Shown: piece by piece, positions 23,899 through 33,176 of the stretch
Layout of the letters: each line of letters opens with the position of its first letter
How positions within the stretch are numbered: position 1 is the first letter of the stretch
Source: an uncultured Parabacteroides sp.
Lineage (GTDB): Bacteria > Bacteroidota > Bacteroidia > Bacteroidales > Tannerellaceae
Assembly (NCBI RefSeq): GCF_905196875.1
Contig: NZ_CAJJWO010000047.1
Span: 1 to 40,832 of the forward strand
DNA length: 40,832 bases
Direction: 5' to 3'
The notes under the pieces: generated by a model
Database searches by the model: none
Told to the model about the DNA's origin: nothing
The model's input: only the letters and a program-made list of their open reading frames with translations
Position numbers and translations under genes: made by a program

Positions 23899-24342
23899 TC
23901 AAATTAGGTTTTCGTAAAGTATTACAAGTTGACCGGCGGTCAGGTCGTTTACCTCAGCCAGCTTATCAAACTCTGATTGAGGGATTGCTTTGAGGGTGAT
24001 TTCATGATCGACCTCTCCAAGTTCTTTTACTCGCTCGTCCACCTCTTTAAAGTATGCCGCGTAAGTCTCATTCACCTCTTGCAACTCGTCAGAAGGTAAC
24101 AAGGCTTTATCGTTCTTCGCCTTTACAGCCTCATTGTGTCGGTTCGCCTTTTCTTCAATTGTGTCGAAACCTTCCGGCCGGAGCAATTTAATTGCATCGT
24201 CACAATCAGACCTGTACAGCTCTGCGATATGCTTTAAGGTACGGATGTTTTCAAGAACTACCATTTTTGCGGGTGTGGTCATACCTGTTAGCTTTACGGA
24301 TGATAATACAGTGTATAGCTCATTGATATCTTTCGTCTTCAT
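23899..24342 (-). CDS. helical phage protein, function unknown
   Basis: 147 residues, nearly all helix by composition, acidic and free of Cys-rich or membrane segments apart from one Cys. The order MKTKDINELYTVLSSVKLTGM ... LLRPEGFDTIEEKANRHNEAVKAKN suggests a coiled-coil or helical bundle. The stop of the previous gene and this start overlap (TAATG), so they are translated together. No family recognised; position after tail fibre genes would suit a fibre-assembly chaperone, which is only a guess. Confidence 0.5.
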   Translation of the reverse strand: MKTKDINELYTVLSSVKLTGMTTPAKMVVLENIRTLKHIAELYRSDCDDAIKLLRPEGFDTIEEKANRHNEAVKAKNDKALLPSDELQEVNETYAAYFKEVDERVKELGEVDHEITLKAIPQSEFDKLAEVNDLTAGQLVILYENLI

Positions 24343-24629
24343 TATTTTGATTTTACAGGGTTAGACACTTCAACAGCTGCAATAAAATCGGCGACGTCCT
24401 GACTGGCGACCGCGATATCAGCAATGTCATTTACTTGTATACTACTGTTACCTGGAGAGTAATTAAAGCTACCTACATGTACCTCGTCCGCTTTTCGATA
24501 TAAATTTCCGTTTGCGTTCTCCACGCTACCTGAGGCCCCTGCGACTACATAGGCATCTTTGATGTTAAACACTGCGCCAACTCCGTTGACCTGTTTTTGT
24601 ACTGATGTTCTTTTTACTTCTACTTCCAT
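24342..24629 (-). CDS. small phage protein, function unknown
   Basis: 95 residues from ATG at 24629 (MEVEVKRTSV); the longer frame begins with a TTG overlapping the previous gene. Composition is beta-rich with repeated small residues (VVAGASGSVENANGNLYRK) and no cysteines. No family recognised. Lies between two tail-region genes and is coupled to the next gene by TAATG; could be a small tail accessory subunit. Confidence 0.5.
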   Translation of the reverse strand: MEVEVKRTSVQKQVNGVGAVFNIKDAYVVAGASGSVENANGNLYRKADEVHVGSFNYSPGNSSIQVNDIADIAVASQDVADFIAAVEVSNPVKSK

Positions 24630-24649
24630 GATTCTAAGTTTATTGATTA

Positions 24650-25843
24650 TCAATCTGATGATTGTACATAAAATGGTGCTGTTTCATTGCTTACATCGAC
24701 ACTGACGCCATTATACGTATATTTAAAGTTTACATTACCTTTTATGGTAACATTAAAAGGAGGCGTCATTTGAGCATTGTCTTTATAACTATATCTCCAC
24801 ATAATGATATACTGTACTGTTGAGTTAGCGGGGATTGTTATTCCACCTGAGATAATTGTACCATCCAGATTATAAAAGGCCAAAGGCGATTTACGTACAG
24901 AGCCGTTCCACCAGTTTTGTGATATACCGGTAAACTGGGATAACAAGACCTGATAGTTCCCGCCTGTTCGGTTACGAAAAGTACATTTCAAATAAATATC
25001 TCCTGCCGATCTTAGCACTAACGGATTGGATTCAAGATGGTAGTTTCCAACCGGATAATAAACACCCAAACTGGCTCCGATCTCTTCGGTCAGGACAGTA
25101 AACAATGCCTGCTCCTTAATTGTAAAACCTACAACGCTTTTATTATTCTCATCCGAATAAAGGCAATATTGCAAGTCTTGTATTATCCAGTTAGTCCGCT
25201 GTTCAAAAGACTCGCTACAAATAAAAAACATTGCTGTCGCCTTATTGTCAAGCATTGCGTCCGGAACCTTTGATAAATCAATCTGTATATAAGGACGGTT
25301 ACGAATAATATCGTTGGAACAAGCGTAAACAGTAGCCCCGTTGTAGGATAAACGCATGGCCATATAAAAATTGCCTAACTTTCTGCCGCTTATCTGGATG
25401 TCATCAATATTCAGGTTCGACGAGTCGGAGCCATTATAGATGTAAGGTAATACCCGCCATTGTGGGGTATCAGCCCGGTTAACGACTACATCATCTGTCA
25501 GAGTTGTACCTATTACAACCTTTGCATCATGATTATAGCCGCGAAAATCCCCTAATCGGAAAGGAGCTGCAGAGCCTCCGGCCGGAATATCACGAGTCCA
25601 GTTTGCCGTCATCATCTGATCAAAGTTTGAACCGACATCCGGGATGTTAATTCCGCATCTTCCATAATTTCCCTGCCACCAATTAGGATAAGCATTCACC
25701 GAATCATGCGGAAAAGGTACAGGTTTGTACCTCGACCACATGTTGACATTATTACACCTGCATAGTGTTCCTAGATCGGTTGACGGATAACCTAGAGCAT
25801 TGCGTACCATCATGATCGATATGTCTGTCTTTGGTAATATCAT
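24650..25843 (-). CDS. phage tail-associated protein with DLGTLC/NxWSRYKPV motif
   Basis: 397 residues from the ATG at 25843, which overlaps the fibre stop as ATGA; an in-frame upstream start would overlap the fibre by 100 bp. N-terminus has DLGTLCRCNNVNMWSRYKPV (about 22-41), a block I recognise from many Bacteroidales prophage tail proteins, followed by beta-rich sequence with several Trp-rich strands (WWQGNYGR, NWWNGSVRKS) and a C-terminal beta domain. No catalytic motif. Probably an adhesin-like component assembled on or next to the tail fibre. No diversity-generating retroelement features are seen in the window. Confidence 0.55.
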   Translation of the reverse strand: MILPKTDISIMMVRNALGYPSTDLGTLCRCNNVNMWSRYKPVPFPHDSVNAYPNWWQGNYGRCGINIPDVGSNFDQMMTANWTRDIPAGGSAAPFRLGDFRGYNHDAKVVIGTTLTDDVVVNRADTPQWRVLPYIYNGSDSSNLNIDDIQISGRKLGNFYMAMRLSYNGATVYACSNDIIRNRPYIQIDLSKVPDAMLDNKATAMFFICSESFEQRTNWIIQDLQYCLYSDENNKSVVGFTIKEQALFTVLTEEIGASLGVYYPVGNYHLESNPLVLRSAGDIYLKCTFRNRTGGNYQVLLSQFTGISQNWWNGSVRKSPLAFYNLDGTIISGGITIPANSTVQYIIMWRYSYKDNAQMTPPFNVTIKGNVNFKYTYNGVSVDVSNETAPFYVQSSD

Positions 25844-28110
25844 GCTGCCATCTTTTTTAATTGATTCTTCAACTCGTTTATTTCTTTTTGTTGATCTTCG
25901 ACTAATTTCAGTATTTCCTTTATGCCCTGTACTGCTACACAAGCACCTAGTGCATCGTAGGTGACACCATATCTATCTGTATTTTTATCATAAGTCACAA
26001 ATTCGGGGAACATAATGTTTAACTGCTGTGCTGAAACCCCTGTATAGGTTTTACCATCATTTAAATCAGTGCGTAAATAGTAGAAAACATCTATTGATCT
26101 TACACGGTTAAGTACATTTGTAAAGTCGCTTAATCGAGTCTTAAATCGCATATCTGAACCTATTGACCAATTTGTATAAGCATACAAATACGAACTTATT
26201 GTACATCTTTTCGAGCCGCCTGTATAAAAATGTATCCCATAGTCATTCGTGTTAAGTATACGCATCTCATTCCATGCCGTATAAATACCGCCACCACTTG
26301 TTATTCCCGAGAACCACAAACGATTTCCATTTCCTTGGATAGTAACCATATTACTGACCGTTCCACCATTCCATGTACCCGAAGAACCTGCAGGGCCTTG
26401 TGGACCGGTTGCTCCTGTATCCCCCTTGGGACCTTGCGGACCGACTAAATTAACATAACTACCCCATGAAGTAGAACCGGCAGAACTAATAGTACCTATT
26501 CGTAAAGATGTACCAGACCACCCATAAGTAACTCCTTGTCCCTGTGGTCCAGAATTGCCTTGCGGTCCTCTTATATTCCGTGTTGCAGGCGTCACTTCCG
26601 ACGTGCTGTTCGACCATGATAAATTACCGGAAGTATCAACGCTTGGATACCAATATTTAAACGGAGATGGAGCCGATCCGGTTGAATAAGCTACAACATC
26701 TCCGGTTGAACTTAAGTTTGCATCACCGTCTATCCTGACATACTTACTACTATTGACATAATTGAGATACAAGTTACCCACATAATAATTAGAACTTGCG
26801 CCATCATTAAGCCCTCTGATTTGGTTGTTATAAATCTCTATACCAATGCTGCTCGATACTCCATCACTATGCGATGGAGAGAACATAGATCCAGAGCTTT
26901 TAAATACAGCACCTCCATTACTGTTTAAATTGAAGCGGTTAGTATTCCAACCTGTAATCCATGACGGAATACCGGATAATTCGCTAAATCCAACCGTATA
27001 AAATGTACCGTTTCCTGCCAAGTACTTAGACGATGATCCGGAGCCAGTCAGGGCGTTTAGGATCATATTTTGACTGATGCCCGTAATGTAACCGGCCCCA
27101 TTGGTCAGTTGGTTTGTGTTAGATGGTATGGATATATTAGCTGCACTTGCCCCGTTATATGATCCGGAAGAATAGCCAGACCAAGTAAGGGAATAAGGGT
27201 TCTGCCGTGCATTACTCAACCGGCTGTCATTTCCTGCACATGCAGTCGTACCGGTAGTGCCCAGCAAAACATTCAGGACATTGGAACTAGTTAATTGTAA
27301 TGCCGTACCCGGAGTAAATGCAATTCCTCCACCGCCTCCTTCAGAGTATAGTTTGCCGGCTGAATTAAATTTGATCGTTTCGTTGTCAATGACCAATCCT
27401 AACCAATCTGATATATCACCGGGGGCCGTCGCATAAGCCACGACATCACCGGTAGCGCGGATGCTATCTGTAACATCGACGCCGGTATCGACAAAGGTCA
27501 ATTTGTTGTTGATGTTTGTCACCTCTGACAGTGCACCGGTTACTACTCCCCCCTCAGTCATCTTTTGCCCCCACCAAGTACCCTTACTTATCACGTCATA
27601 GGCCTTTTGACCGTTAAGGATACGGCTATCATTACCGGCAGCTACGGTATCGACTGCAACACCGTATTTTACAGACAAAACTTTATCGACCGACATTTGT
27701 AATCCAGTGCCGGGAGTAAATGCAACACCGCCACCTCCGGCATAGTCAGGGTCAACATACAGCAAACCGGTAGCACTATCTATGATAAGGCCGGAGTCAG
27801 GCTTGATCTGTACACAGCCGACCATACCATAACCGGCATGAGGTAATACTATGTCATGATCGGAGGTGGCATAAGCTACTACATCACCCTCTGATAAAGC
27901 ATGATACTTTGTCTTGATGTATTGCGCGGTCTCTTCTAAAGGATTGTTGTCTTTATCGGTTGTTATGAGTGACCAGTAGCCAGCAAAGGCCAATCCTCCG
28001 AAAACATCCCCCCCAGAAGATCGACCTCCACTGAGTGCGGAATCAAGTGTTCGCCCCGTACGCGGAGTGGCGGCGATCTCTCTTACTTTATATGTATACT
28101 GTTTTGCCAT
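25840..28110 (-). CDS. phage tail fibre with collagen-like segment and S74 chaperone
   Basis: 756 residues from ATG at 28110 (MAKQYTYKVREIAATPRTG). Regions in order: an N-terminal attachment domain; two copies of a module containing GDVVAYAT and GGGG[VI]AFTPGT[GA]LQ ... AGNDSR (first about 72-175, second about 222-305) and a third GDVVAYST (about 468); Gly-X-Y collagen-like stretches (about 512-523 and 554-573); a beta-helix-like part; and an intramolecular chaperone of the peptidase S74 type beginning SDMRFKTRLSDF (about 650), ending in a coiled coil (725-756). S74 domains trimerise the fibre and cut themselves off before the SD serine. Host-receptor binding is likely. One nucleotide separates it from the tail-tip gene. 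Confidence 0.85.
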   Translation of the reverse strand: MAKQYTYKVREIAATPRTGRTLDSALSGGRSSGGDVFGGLAFAGYWSLITTDKDNNPLEETAQYIKTKYHALSEGDVVAYATSDHDIVLPHAGYGMVGCVQIKPDSGLIIDSATGLLYVDPDYAGGGGVAFTPGTGLQMSVDKVLSVKYGVAVDTVAAGNDSRILNGQKAYDVISKGTWWGQKMTEGGVVTGALSEVTNINNKLTFVDTGVDVTDSIRATGDVVAYATAPGDISDWLGLVIDNETIKFNSAGKLYSEGGGGGIAFTPGTALQLTSSNVLNVLLGTTGTTACAGNDSRLSNARQNPYSLTWSGYSSGSYNGASAANISIPSNTNQLTNGAGYITGISQNMILNALTGSGSSSKYLAGNGTFYTVGFSELSGIPSWITGWNTNRFNLNSNGGAVFKSSGSMFSPSHSDGVSSSIGIEIYNNQIRGLNDGASSNYYVGNLYLNYVNSSKYVRIDGDANLSSTGDVVAYSTGSAPSPFKYWYPSVDTSGNLSWSNSTSEVTPATRNIRGPQGNSGPQGQGVTYGWSGTSLRIGTISSAGSTSWGSYVNLVGPQGPKGDTGATGPQGPAGSSGTWNGGTVSNMVTIQGNGNRLWFSGITSGGGIYTAWNEMRILNTNDYGIHFYTGGSKRCTISSYLYAYTNWSIGSDMRFKTRLSDFTNVLNRVRSIDVFYYLRTDLNDGKTYTGVSAQQLNIMFPEFVTYDKNTDRYGVTYDALGACVAVQGIKEILKLVEDQQKEINELKNQLKKMAA

Positions 28111-28111
28111 C

Positions 28112-30226
28112 CTAATCTGTAAACTCAACACCTTCGTAATTGTCGGCCTCTATCTCTACCATATTTATCTCAGAAGTGGCCGCACTTAAATTTTGCACCT
28201 CGGAAGTAAGCATATATTTTCCGGGTGTATTCTTTTCTGAGCAGATTGTAAATTCGGGCAACAATTTGACTGTGCCGGTAAACTGATTTTTACGACTACC
28301 AAATTGAGAATAGATAGTTCCAATAGCTAACTGTTCCAAGCCGGCAGTATGGCCATTACGAAAAACAGTTTCTATCATATCGTTTGAATCAGAACGAAAC
28401 ACGACACCTCTTGCTGCAGGAGACGCTTTTTTCATTGTTCCTATGTGTGTCTCAATCTCATACTCTTCTTCCGCATCCTTTTGAATCCAGGCCGTATGTA
28501 CCTGGTCTTTTAAGTCGAGCTTGTTGCCATACTTATCAACAAGCTCTATATTGAATGATTTATACAATACCCATCGAACATGCTGATATATGTCTTTTTC
28601 TTCTCTCTTATAGTCAAACTGATAAATACCAATACCTACCCGAATATCTAACCAGCCGGCAGTTGGTGGCATTTTAATAAATTCACCCTCACCTCTTTTC
28701 GTTATATTTCGTGGGAGACCTCCACGATAATAACCTATTATCTGCCGGTTTGTACTCCACCCTCCACCAAGTCCGGTGTTGCTTTTACGGTCGCCTTCGT
28801 TATAGTAACACAAATAACAATCACCCCACGAACCTTCCCCGGCATCCCAATTGCCTGTTAAGTTGTACCTATCGTTCTCCATCACGTTTTTATTTCTGTA
28901 ATGGTATAGAGCCTTTCCTTCCTCATCACGTAGTGTAATCATTACAGGAACATAAGCAAAGTTGCACCAATCTTTCATTTTATCAGCATCTCCTGTCTCT
29001 GTCTTATTTGTCGGTTCTTCAAATGGATTATATCTTGTATCAAACATAAAATTAAGAGTCAATTTAAGCATATAATCTTCTCTTCTATATGAGACATATC
29101 CCAGATAAGGCTGCTGCTTAATCCGAAACATTTCAGCACGTACATGTTTTCCATCCAACATACAGGAGACTGCTTTTTGAAGATATTGCCGACCTGCTTC
29201 CGGTGTGCAGCACCAAGCAACACCACGATCGTCACTCCCGCTATAAGTAGGATCAATACAAAAATATTTTGCTCCACATCCTGAGACAATCTCGAATTTA
29301 TTATCAGTAGTTGTTGAAAAATGAATTTTATATCCAATAGCCGGATTAGATGTCCCTATGTCATCACTATTAGTATAAATCGTAATCCCTCCTGTTTCCG
29401 GTTTTTTATAATCATCTTCATCCATTTCTGCCGATAATATATCCGTTTGCTCGTAGGCGGAAAAAGTAATTCGTGCATTATTATAAACTTTATCAACACT
29501 GAGAGTACTATCCCGCCTTACCCATTTTACCGGGACTGGCATTTCTGTTACGATCTGATTGATATCAAAGATATGTATAACCCCATTCTTTTGCTGAATA
29601 TGAGCCGTGAACGGGGTTAGAACATACTCTAACACATCCTGAAAATTATCTGCTTCACCGTCCTCGTTATAAAAGTTGTCGCTTAAAATGCTTAGAGAAC
29701 TAAAGATGTCGTTTGTATCGTAACTGTTCATCTTTGTAGAAAGATGTTTATCTATGGATTTATAGTTAATCCCCATAGCATCAATACAAGTATTTATGAC
29801 CTCATTAATCCTCTTAAATCCAGTCTTGTTCCATTTTATCCGGGTCAACACTGCAAAATCACTGAAGGTTAATGAAACAACATACCCTTTAGGCGTGTAA
29901 TATGGCTCTTCATACAACTCTGTATCAATCGTGCCACTCCAGTAAAGAGAACCAGCGCGGTAGATATCCAAACGTACAGTTTTAACAGCAACCGTATAGA
30001 GATCGATAAATTTACGATCAGATTGGCAAAGTATCTGCAAGGTTACAGCACTGCTACGTATCGGATCCAGCTTGTCCTGTTTTCCCCATTCGATTGTAAC
30101 AGCCTCACGAACCAATGTAATTTCCTCAACAGCAAATGATTTGTCTGAATCCTGCCATATCTCTATATTATATAGGGTTTGATCTATATCTTTAAATCGG
30201 CTCTTGTATCGTATGTATAAACTCAT
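28112..30226 (-). CDS. tail tip / baseplate hub protein
   Basis: 704 residues. Follows the tape measure with an ATGA overlap and precedes the fibre, the place of Dit/Tal-like hub proteins in siphoviruses. N-terminus MSLYIRYKSRFKDIDQTLYNIEIWQD and the SGTIDTELYEEPYYTPKGYVVSLTFSDFAVLTRIKWNKTG block (about 97-136) are of the type seen in Bacteroidales phage tail proteins; the rest is beta-rich, with no wall-hydrolase motif found. Probably forms the distal tail and carries the fibre. Assigned by order and composition more than by named domain. Confidence 0.6.
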   Translation of the reverse strand: MSLYIRYKSRFKDIDQTLYNIEIWQDSDKSFAVEEITLVREAVTIEWGKQDKLDPIRSSAVTLQILCQSDRKFIDLYTVAVKTVRLDIYRAGSLYWSGTIDTELYEEPYYTPKGYVVSLTFSDFAVLTRIKWNKTGFKRINEVINTCIDAMGINYKSIDKHLSTKMNSYDTNDIFSSLSILSDNFYNEDGEADNFQDVLEYVLTPFTAHIQQKNGVIHIFDINQIVTEMPVPVKWVRRDSTLSVDKVYNNARITFSAYEQTDILSAEMDEDDYKKPETGGITIYTNSDDIGTSNPAIGYKIHFSTTTDNKFEIVSGCGAKYFCIDPTYSGSDDRGVAWCCTPEAGRQYLQKAVSCMLDGKHVRAEMFRIKQQPYLGYVSYRREDYMLKLTLNFMFDTRYNPFEEPTNKTETGDADKMKDWCNFAYVPVMITLRDEEGKALYHYRNKNVMENDRYNLTGNWDAGEGSWGDCYLCYYNEGDRKSNTGLGGGWSTNRQIIGYYRGGLPRNITKRGEGEFIKMPPTAGWLDIRVGIGIYQFDYKREEKDIYQHVRWVLYKSFNIELVDKYGNKLDLKDQVHTAWIQKDAEEEYEIETHIGTMKKASPAARGVVFRSDSNDMIETVFRNGHTAGLEQLAIGTIYSQFGSRKNQFTGTVKLLPEFTICSEKNTPGKYMLTSEVQNLSAATSEINMVEIEADNYEGVEFTD

Positions 30227-32091
30227 TGTGTCCTCCTTTTAAATTGATTACGTTTCTCCTGTACTAATTCAAGATCCCGACCGGATATTCGACCTACAAC
30301 ATTCACGTCAATTCTGCTTGCGCTTCCTCCGGCAACGAGTTGGGACGCTATATTTTTCTGTTGTGCCCGATTAAGGATAAGCTCCCCTGAATTTACACGG
30401 GCCAGTATTTTATCACCAGAGAAAGAAGCACCAGGAATAATCCCTCCGTTTACACCAACGATACCGCCGGTTTCATATTTAGGAAGAGAAGCAAATGCAG
30501 CGCTCATCGCTCCAATCGCAGCTATTGCAGTTATCCAGCCAATAATCGGAGTTTCTGCTGCACTGGCAGCTCCCGCAACAAGAGCTTTAACCTGTAAGGC
30601 TGGTATTACAGCAGCAAGCGCCTGATACGTACTATTTAATGCCGTCAACGAGTTTACGCCATAAGTTATCCAACCGGCAGCACCTTCATTTGTTGCATTG
30701 CCAATAGCCAACAACATACTTAGCGTATGACCTAAAGATTCATTATACTGATTGGTAACCTTTACATCCTTAGGAGTTATTGCTGGTTTCAATTTTTTAT
30801 TAGCGATTGGACTCACTTTCTCCTCTGCAGCATCAGAAGCTTTTTTTCCTACAACCTTTTTGCTTTCTAGCGGAGAAATTTCAGTGTATAACTCCAGCCT
30901 GTGTTTCTCTTTATTGAACTTATCAATAGCCATTTTTAGAGCAGCACGAACCGCACCATCAGTCTCTGCATTCAGCTTTTTAGTCAAGTCCGATATCTGA
31001 GCATTGATGTAGTCAATAGATACCTCAACCGGCTTTTCTTGTTTAGCTTTATTCCCAGCTTTCCCGGCTTTTTCTTTTTGTGCAGCACGGCTATTCACCC
31101 TCCTTTCCGTCAAATCTACCCTTAACTGAAGAGAGGACATTTCTTCCATTACTCGAGATTGCGCAATCAAAGTTTCTATACTTTTTTTGCGTGCCTCGTC
31201 GTTTTCTTCGGTGAGCCATCCCTGTTTGATTAAAAAGCCATTCTCTTGTTGGTATAATTCTAATTCTTTCTTCTTTTCAAGATACGCCTTTTGAGCTTTT
31301 GTAGTCGGGTCAAATCCGAAGTTTTTGACTTCATAATCAAACGATTTCTTTAATTTAGCGGCTTCATTATTCAGTTTGACATATTTTTTATAGGCTTCGT
31401 TCATGGGGGCAGTTGCATCACCACTAAAGTTTGTGTTTTGAGCAAAATACCTAACGTCATCAGCATTAATATTTAATCCGGATTTATTCGCATAATTTTT
31501 ATTTAATGTTTCAAGTTCAAAATCTATTGTCTCCTTTGTTTTCTTATTAAGGTGGTTAACCACTCCTTGCATATTCTGTACTGCGTCTTTTTGCTCCGCA
31601 ATTGTGCTTTCAGAATCTTTAGCAACCTGCTCAAACCTCTTAAGGTCTTTTAAATCATCTGCCTTAATAAAAGACAATGATAGTTTTTTATCAGCCAACT
31701 CATCCATCATGGCAGACAAATCTCGAGCGCTTTCAAATGCGCCAATAAGCCCGTTTTCGAAAGGAGTCCAGTCACCAGTAGTGAGACTTTTGAAAAACAA
31801 GTCTACTGAGTCTTTTGCCGCATTAATATTGTTATCAAATAAATCAGAAGTAGTCTGGTTGCTTCTCATCATTTTTTCCAATCCCTCACCCGCTGTAATG
31901 GCCAATCCAATACCACCGGCAAATTTTAAGAAACTGCTTCTAGCCGTCCCGATTGTACTCTCAAATTTTTTAAAATCTCCTCTAGCATCTTGCGTCTTTT
32001 TGGTAAACTCCTGCATTTGCTGCCTTGACTTTTTAAGGTTAGACTCATAATTATCAGTCACTAACTTTAATTTACATAGTATATCTGCCAT
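30223..32091 (-). CDS. tail tape measure protein
   Basis: 622 residues. Long charged helical N-terminal part with coiled coils (1-60, 130-350), then Ala/Gly-rich hydrophobic helices (about 450-535: AAGWITYGVNSLTAL ... ITAIAAIGAMSAAFASL) and the end motif KYETGGIVGVNGG ... GDKILARVNSGELILNRAQQ, common at the C-terminus of tape-measure proteins. At about 1.5 A per residue a tail near 90-95 nm would be expected. Starts inside the chaperone overlap (20 bp), as usual for the gene after G/GT. Confidence 0.88.
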   Translation of the reverse strand: MADILCKLKLVTDNYESNLKKSRQQMQEFTKKTQDARGDFKKFESTIGTARSSFLKFAGGIGLAITAGEGLEKMMRSNQTTSDLFDNNINAAKDSVDLFFKSLTTGDWTPFENGLIGAFESARDLSAMMDELADKKLSLSFIKADDLKDLKRFEQVAKDSESTIAEQKDAVQNMQGVVNHLNKKTKETIDFELETLNKNYANKSGLNINADDVRYFAQNTNFSGDATAPMNEAYKKYVKLNNEAAKLKKSFDYEVKNFGFDPTTKAQKAYLEKKKELELYQQENGFLIKQGWLTEENDEARKKSIETLIAQSRVMEEMSSLQLRVDLTERRVNSRAAQKEKAGKAGNKAKQEKPVEVSIDYINAQISDLTKKLNAETDGAVRAALKMAIDKFNKEKHRLELYTEISPLESKKVVGKKASDAAEEKVSPIANKKLKPAITPKDVKVTNQYNESLGHTLSMLLAIGNATNEGAAGWITYGVNSLTALNSTYQALAAVIPALQVKALVAGAASAAETPIIGWITAIAAIGAMSAAFASLPKYETGGIVGVNGGIIPGASFSGDKILARVNSGELILNRAQQKNIASQLVAGGSASRIDVNVVGRISGRDLELVQEKRNQFKRRTQ

Positions 32092-32436
32092 CTTTCAATT
32101 CTTTTTCAATTAATTTTGCTGATTCTCGTAACTTCCTGAGTTCATTCAGGTCAACCTCTATATTTTCTTCAATATCCCCGCTGTCATCCCACGGCAACGG
32201 CATAAACTCCTCTGCCGTTTCTGCATCACATCCGGCAGTACGTGCCACGATGTAAGATGATATTCTAGTCCGCTCCCACGCGTCACGCTCACGCATAGCC
32301 GCACCTTCCAAATAGTCGTAAACCTCTTCCAGTGAAACCCTGTCTAAAAAATATACCGGATCCATGCCGTACCGTCCGACACAAATCCGGTATAACTCTC
32401 TAACACCTATTACTTTTTCTTCGGCACTTTTTTTTT
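32072..32436 (-). CDS. T extension of the tail assembly chaperone, reached by -1 frameshift
   Basis: This is the part of the downstream frame that follows the A9 slip site. It has an internal ATG at 32365, but the -1 frame is open without a stop from the slip site through that ATG to the end at 32072 (I read 22 codons between them). Translation would give K-K-SAEEKVIGVREL... then MDPVYFLDRVSLEEVYDYL and an acidic end with GDIEENIEVDLNELRKLRESAKLIEKEL. The fused product is about 211 residues, against 98 for the short form. In lambda and most siphoviruses the long form binds the tape measure, which is exactly the next gene here. An independent start at 32365 cannot be excluded. Confidence 0.75.
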
Positions 32437-32706
32437 ATCCTCTACAGGAGCTCGTTTTTCCAGTTCCCCAGTCAGCCAATTATTGAAATTATCAAGAGGG
32501 GTATTATCCTCATCCAAGATAACAACAAACTGATCGAAGGTATAAGGAAAATCATCGTTACTAGCCAATAACGCCGAATAGAACAAGAGCGATACAGAAA
32601 GAAGAGTTCCGCCAGTAAACATCGTACCGGTTATACCTTCATACGTATAATACATTCGCAAGGAATACCTTATTTCATATTCCTTTCCATCAATTACTAT
32701 TTTCAT
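32410..32706 (-). CDS. tail assembly chaperone, short form (gpG-like)
   Basis: 98 residues, start overlapping the tail tube stop (ATGA). MKIVIDGKEYEIRYSLRMYYTYEGITG is the typical opening of gpG-like chaperones in Gram-positive- and Bacteroidetes-type siphoviruses, and the protein ends in a lysine tail (EDKKKVPKKK). The AAA AAA AAA codons near the end are the slip site (32428-32436); the zero-frame TAA comes 15 nt later. Helps assemble the tail tube around the tape measure, and is not expected in the virion. Confidence 0.8.
   Translation of the reverse strand: MKIVIDGKEYEIRYSLRMYYTYEGITGTMFTGGTLLSVSLLFYSALLASNDDFPYTFDQFVVILDEDNTPLDNFNNWLTGELEKRAPVEDKKKVPKKK
32428..32436 (-). promoter_or_regulatory. 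programmed -1 ribosomal frameshift site (A9)
   Basis: Minus-strand run of nine A, in zero frame GAT AAA AAA AAA GTG, giving the A-AAA-AAA heptamer. A second shorter slip-prone stretch, AAGAAAAAG, lies just before the stop. No strong pseudoknot was recognised downstream by eye. Confidence 0.75.
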
Positions 32707-33164
32707 GATTTCGGGAATTTTTCTAATGCACCTTTACCTTTCAGAGACACGGTAATAGTTGCATTTTGTTTGTTGGCGGCAGTGATCTTTACACTGTCAA
32801 TAATAGCCTTACCGGAATAACCTTTTTCAGGTTCCGTCCAACCTGCTGCAGGGACCTCCACATCAGAAGCGTTTTTCGCTACACCAAACTTAACATCTAT
32901 CGGTTCTCCCTTCATCCATAGATCCACAAGACTTTCATAGGTAACATCTACGCTATCAGCCTCATCTGCACTACAAAGGTTGTCAGAACTAGCTGACCAG
33001 GCCCAGCCAGTAATTTCTGGATCATCCCAACCGCCACTATCTTTGCTGGCAGCATCTTCAGTATTAGCCGTAAGATCAATGCCGCATGAAGTTGCCAACG
33101 CTAATGCCTTTCCACCTACAAAAAGCATTAAATTTTTACCCTTAAGAGGTCTTTTTTTTGCCAT
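32703..33164 (-). CDS. major tail tube protein
   Basis: 153 residues, beta-rich, with the opening KRPLKGKNLMLFVGGKALALATSCGIDLTANTEDAASKDSGGWDDPEITGWAW recalling the TP901-1-type tail tube family (the KDSGGW ... W pattern is typical) and the close IDSVKITAANKQNATITVSLKGKGALEK. Position between the tail terminator-like gene and the chaperones fits. It polymerises as hexamer rings into the tail tube. A 12-bp gap precedes it and the next gene starts within its stop. Confidence 0.82.
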   Translation of the reverse strand: MAKKRPLKGKNLMLFVGGKALALATSCGIDLTANTEDAASKDSGGWDDPEITGWAWSASSDNLCSADEADSVDVTYESLVDLWMKGEPIDVKFGVAKNASDVEVPAAGWTEPEKGYSGKAIIDSVKITAANKQNATITVSLKGKGALEKFPKS

Positions 33165-33176
33165 ATTATCAATTAT

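Noticed and set aside
24650..28110. Diversity-generating retroelement targeting the tail genes
   Set aside because: No reverse transcriptase gene, no template-like near-duplicate and no adenine-substituted repeat were found in the window.
32072..32365. 97-codon ORF as an independent gene with its own start
   Set aside because: The frame is open upstream to the A9 slip site and in exactly the -1 register, so a frameshift extension explains it better; a separate start remains possible.
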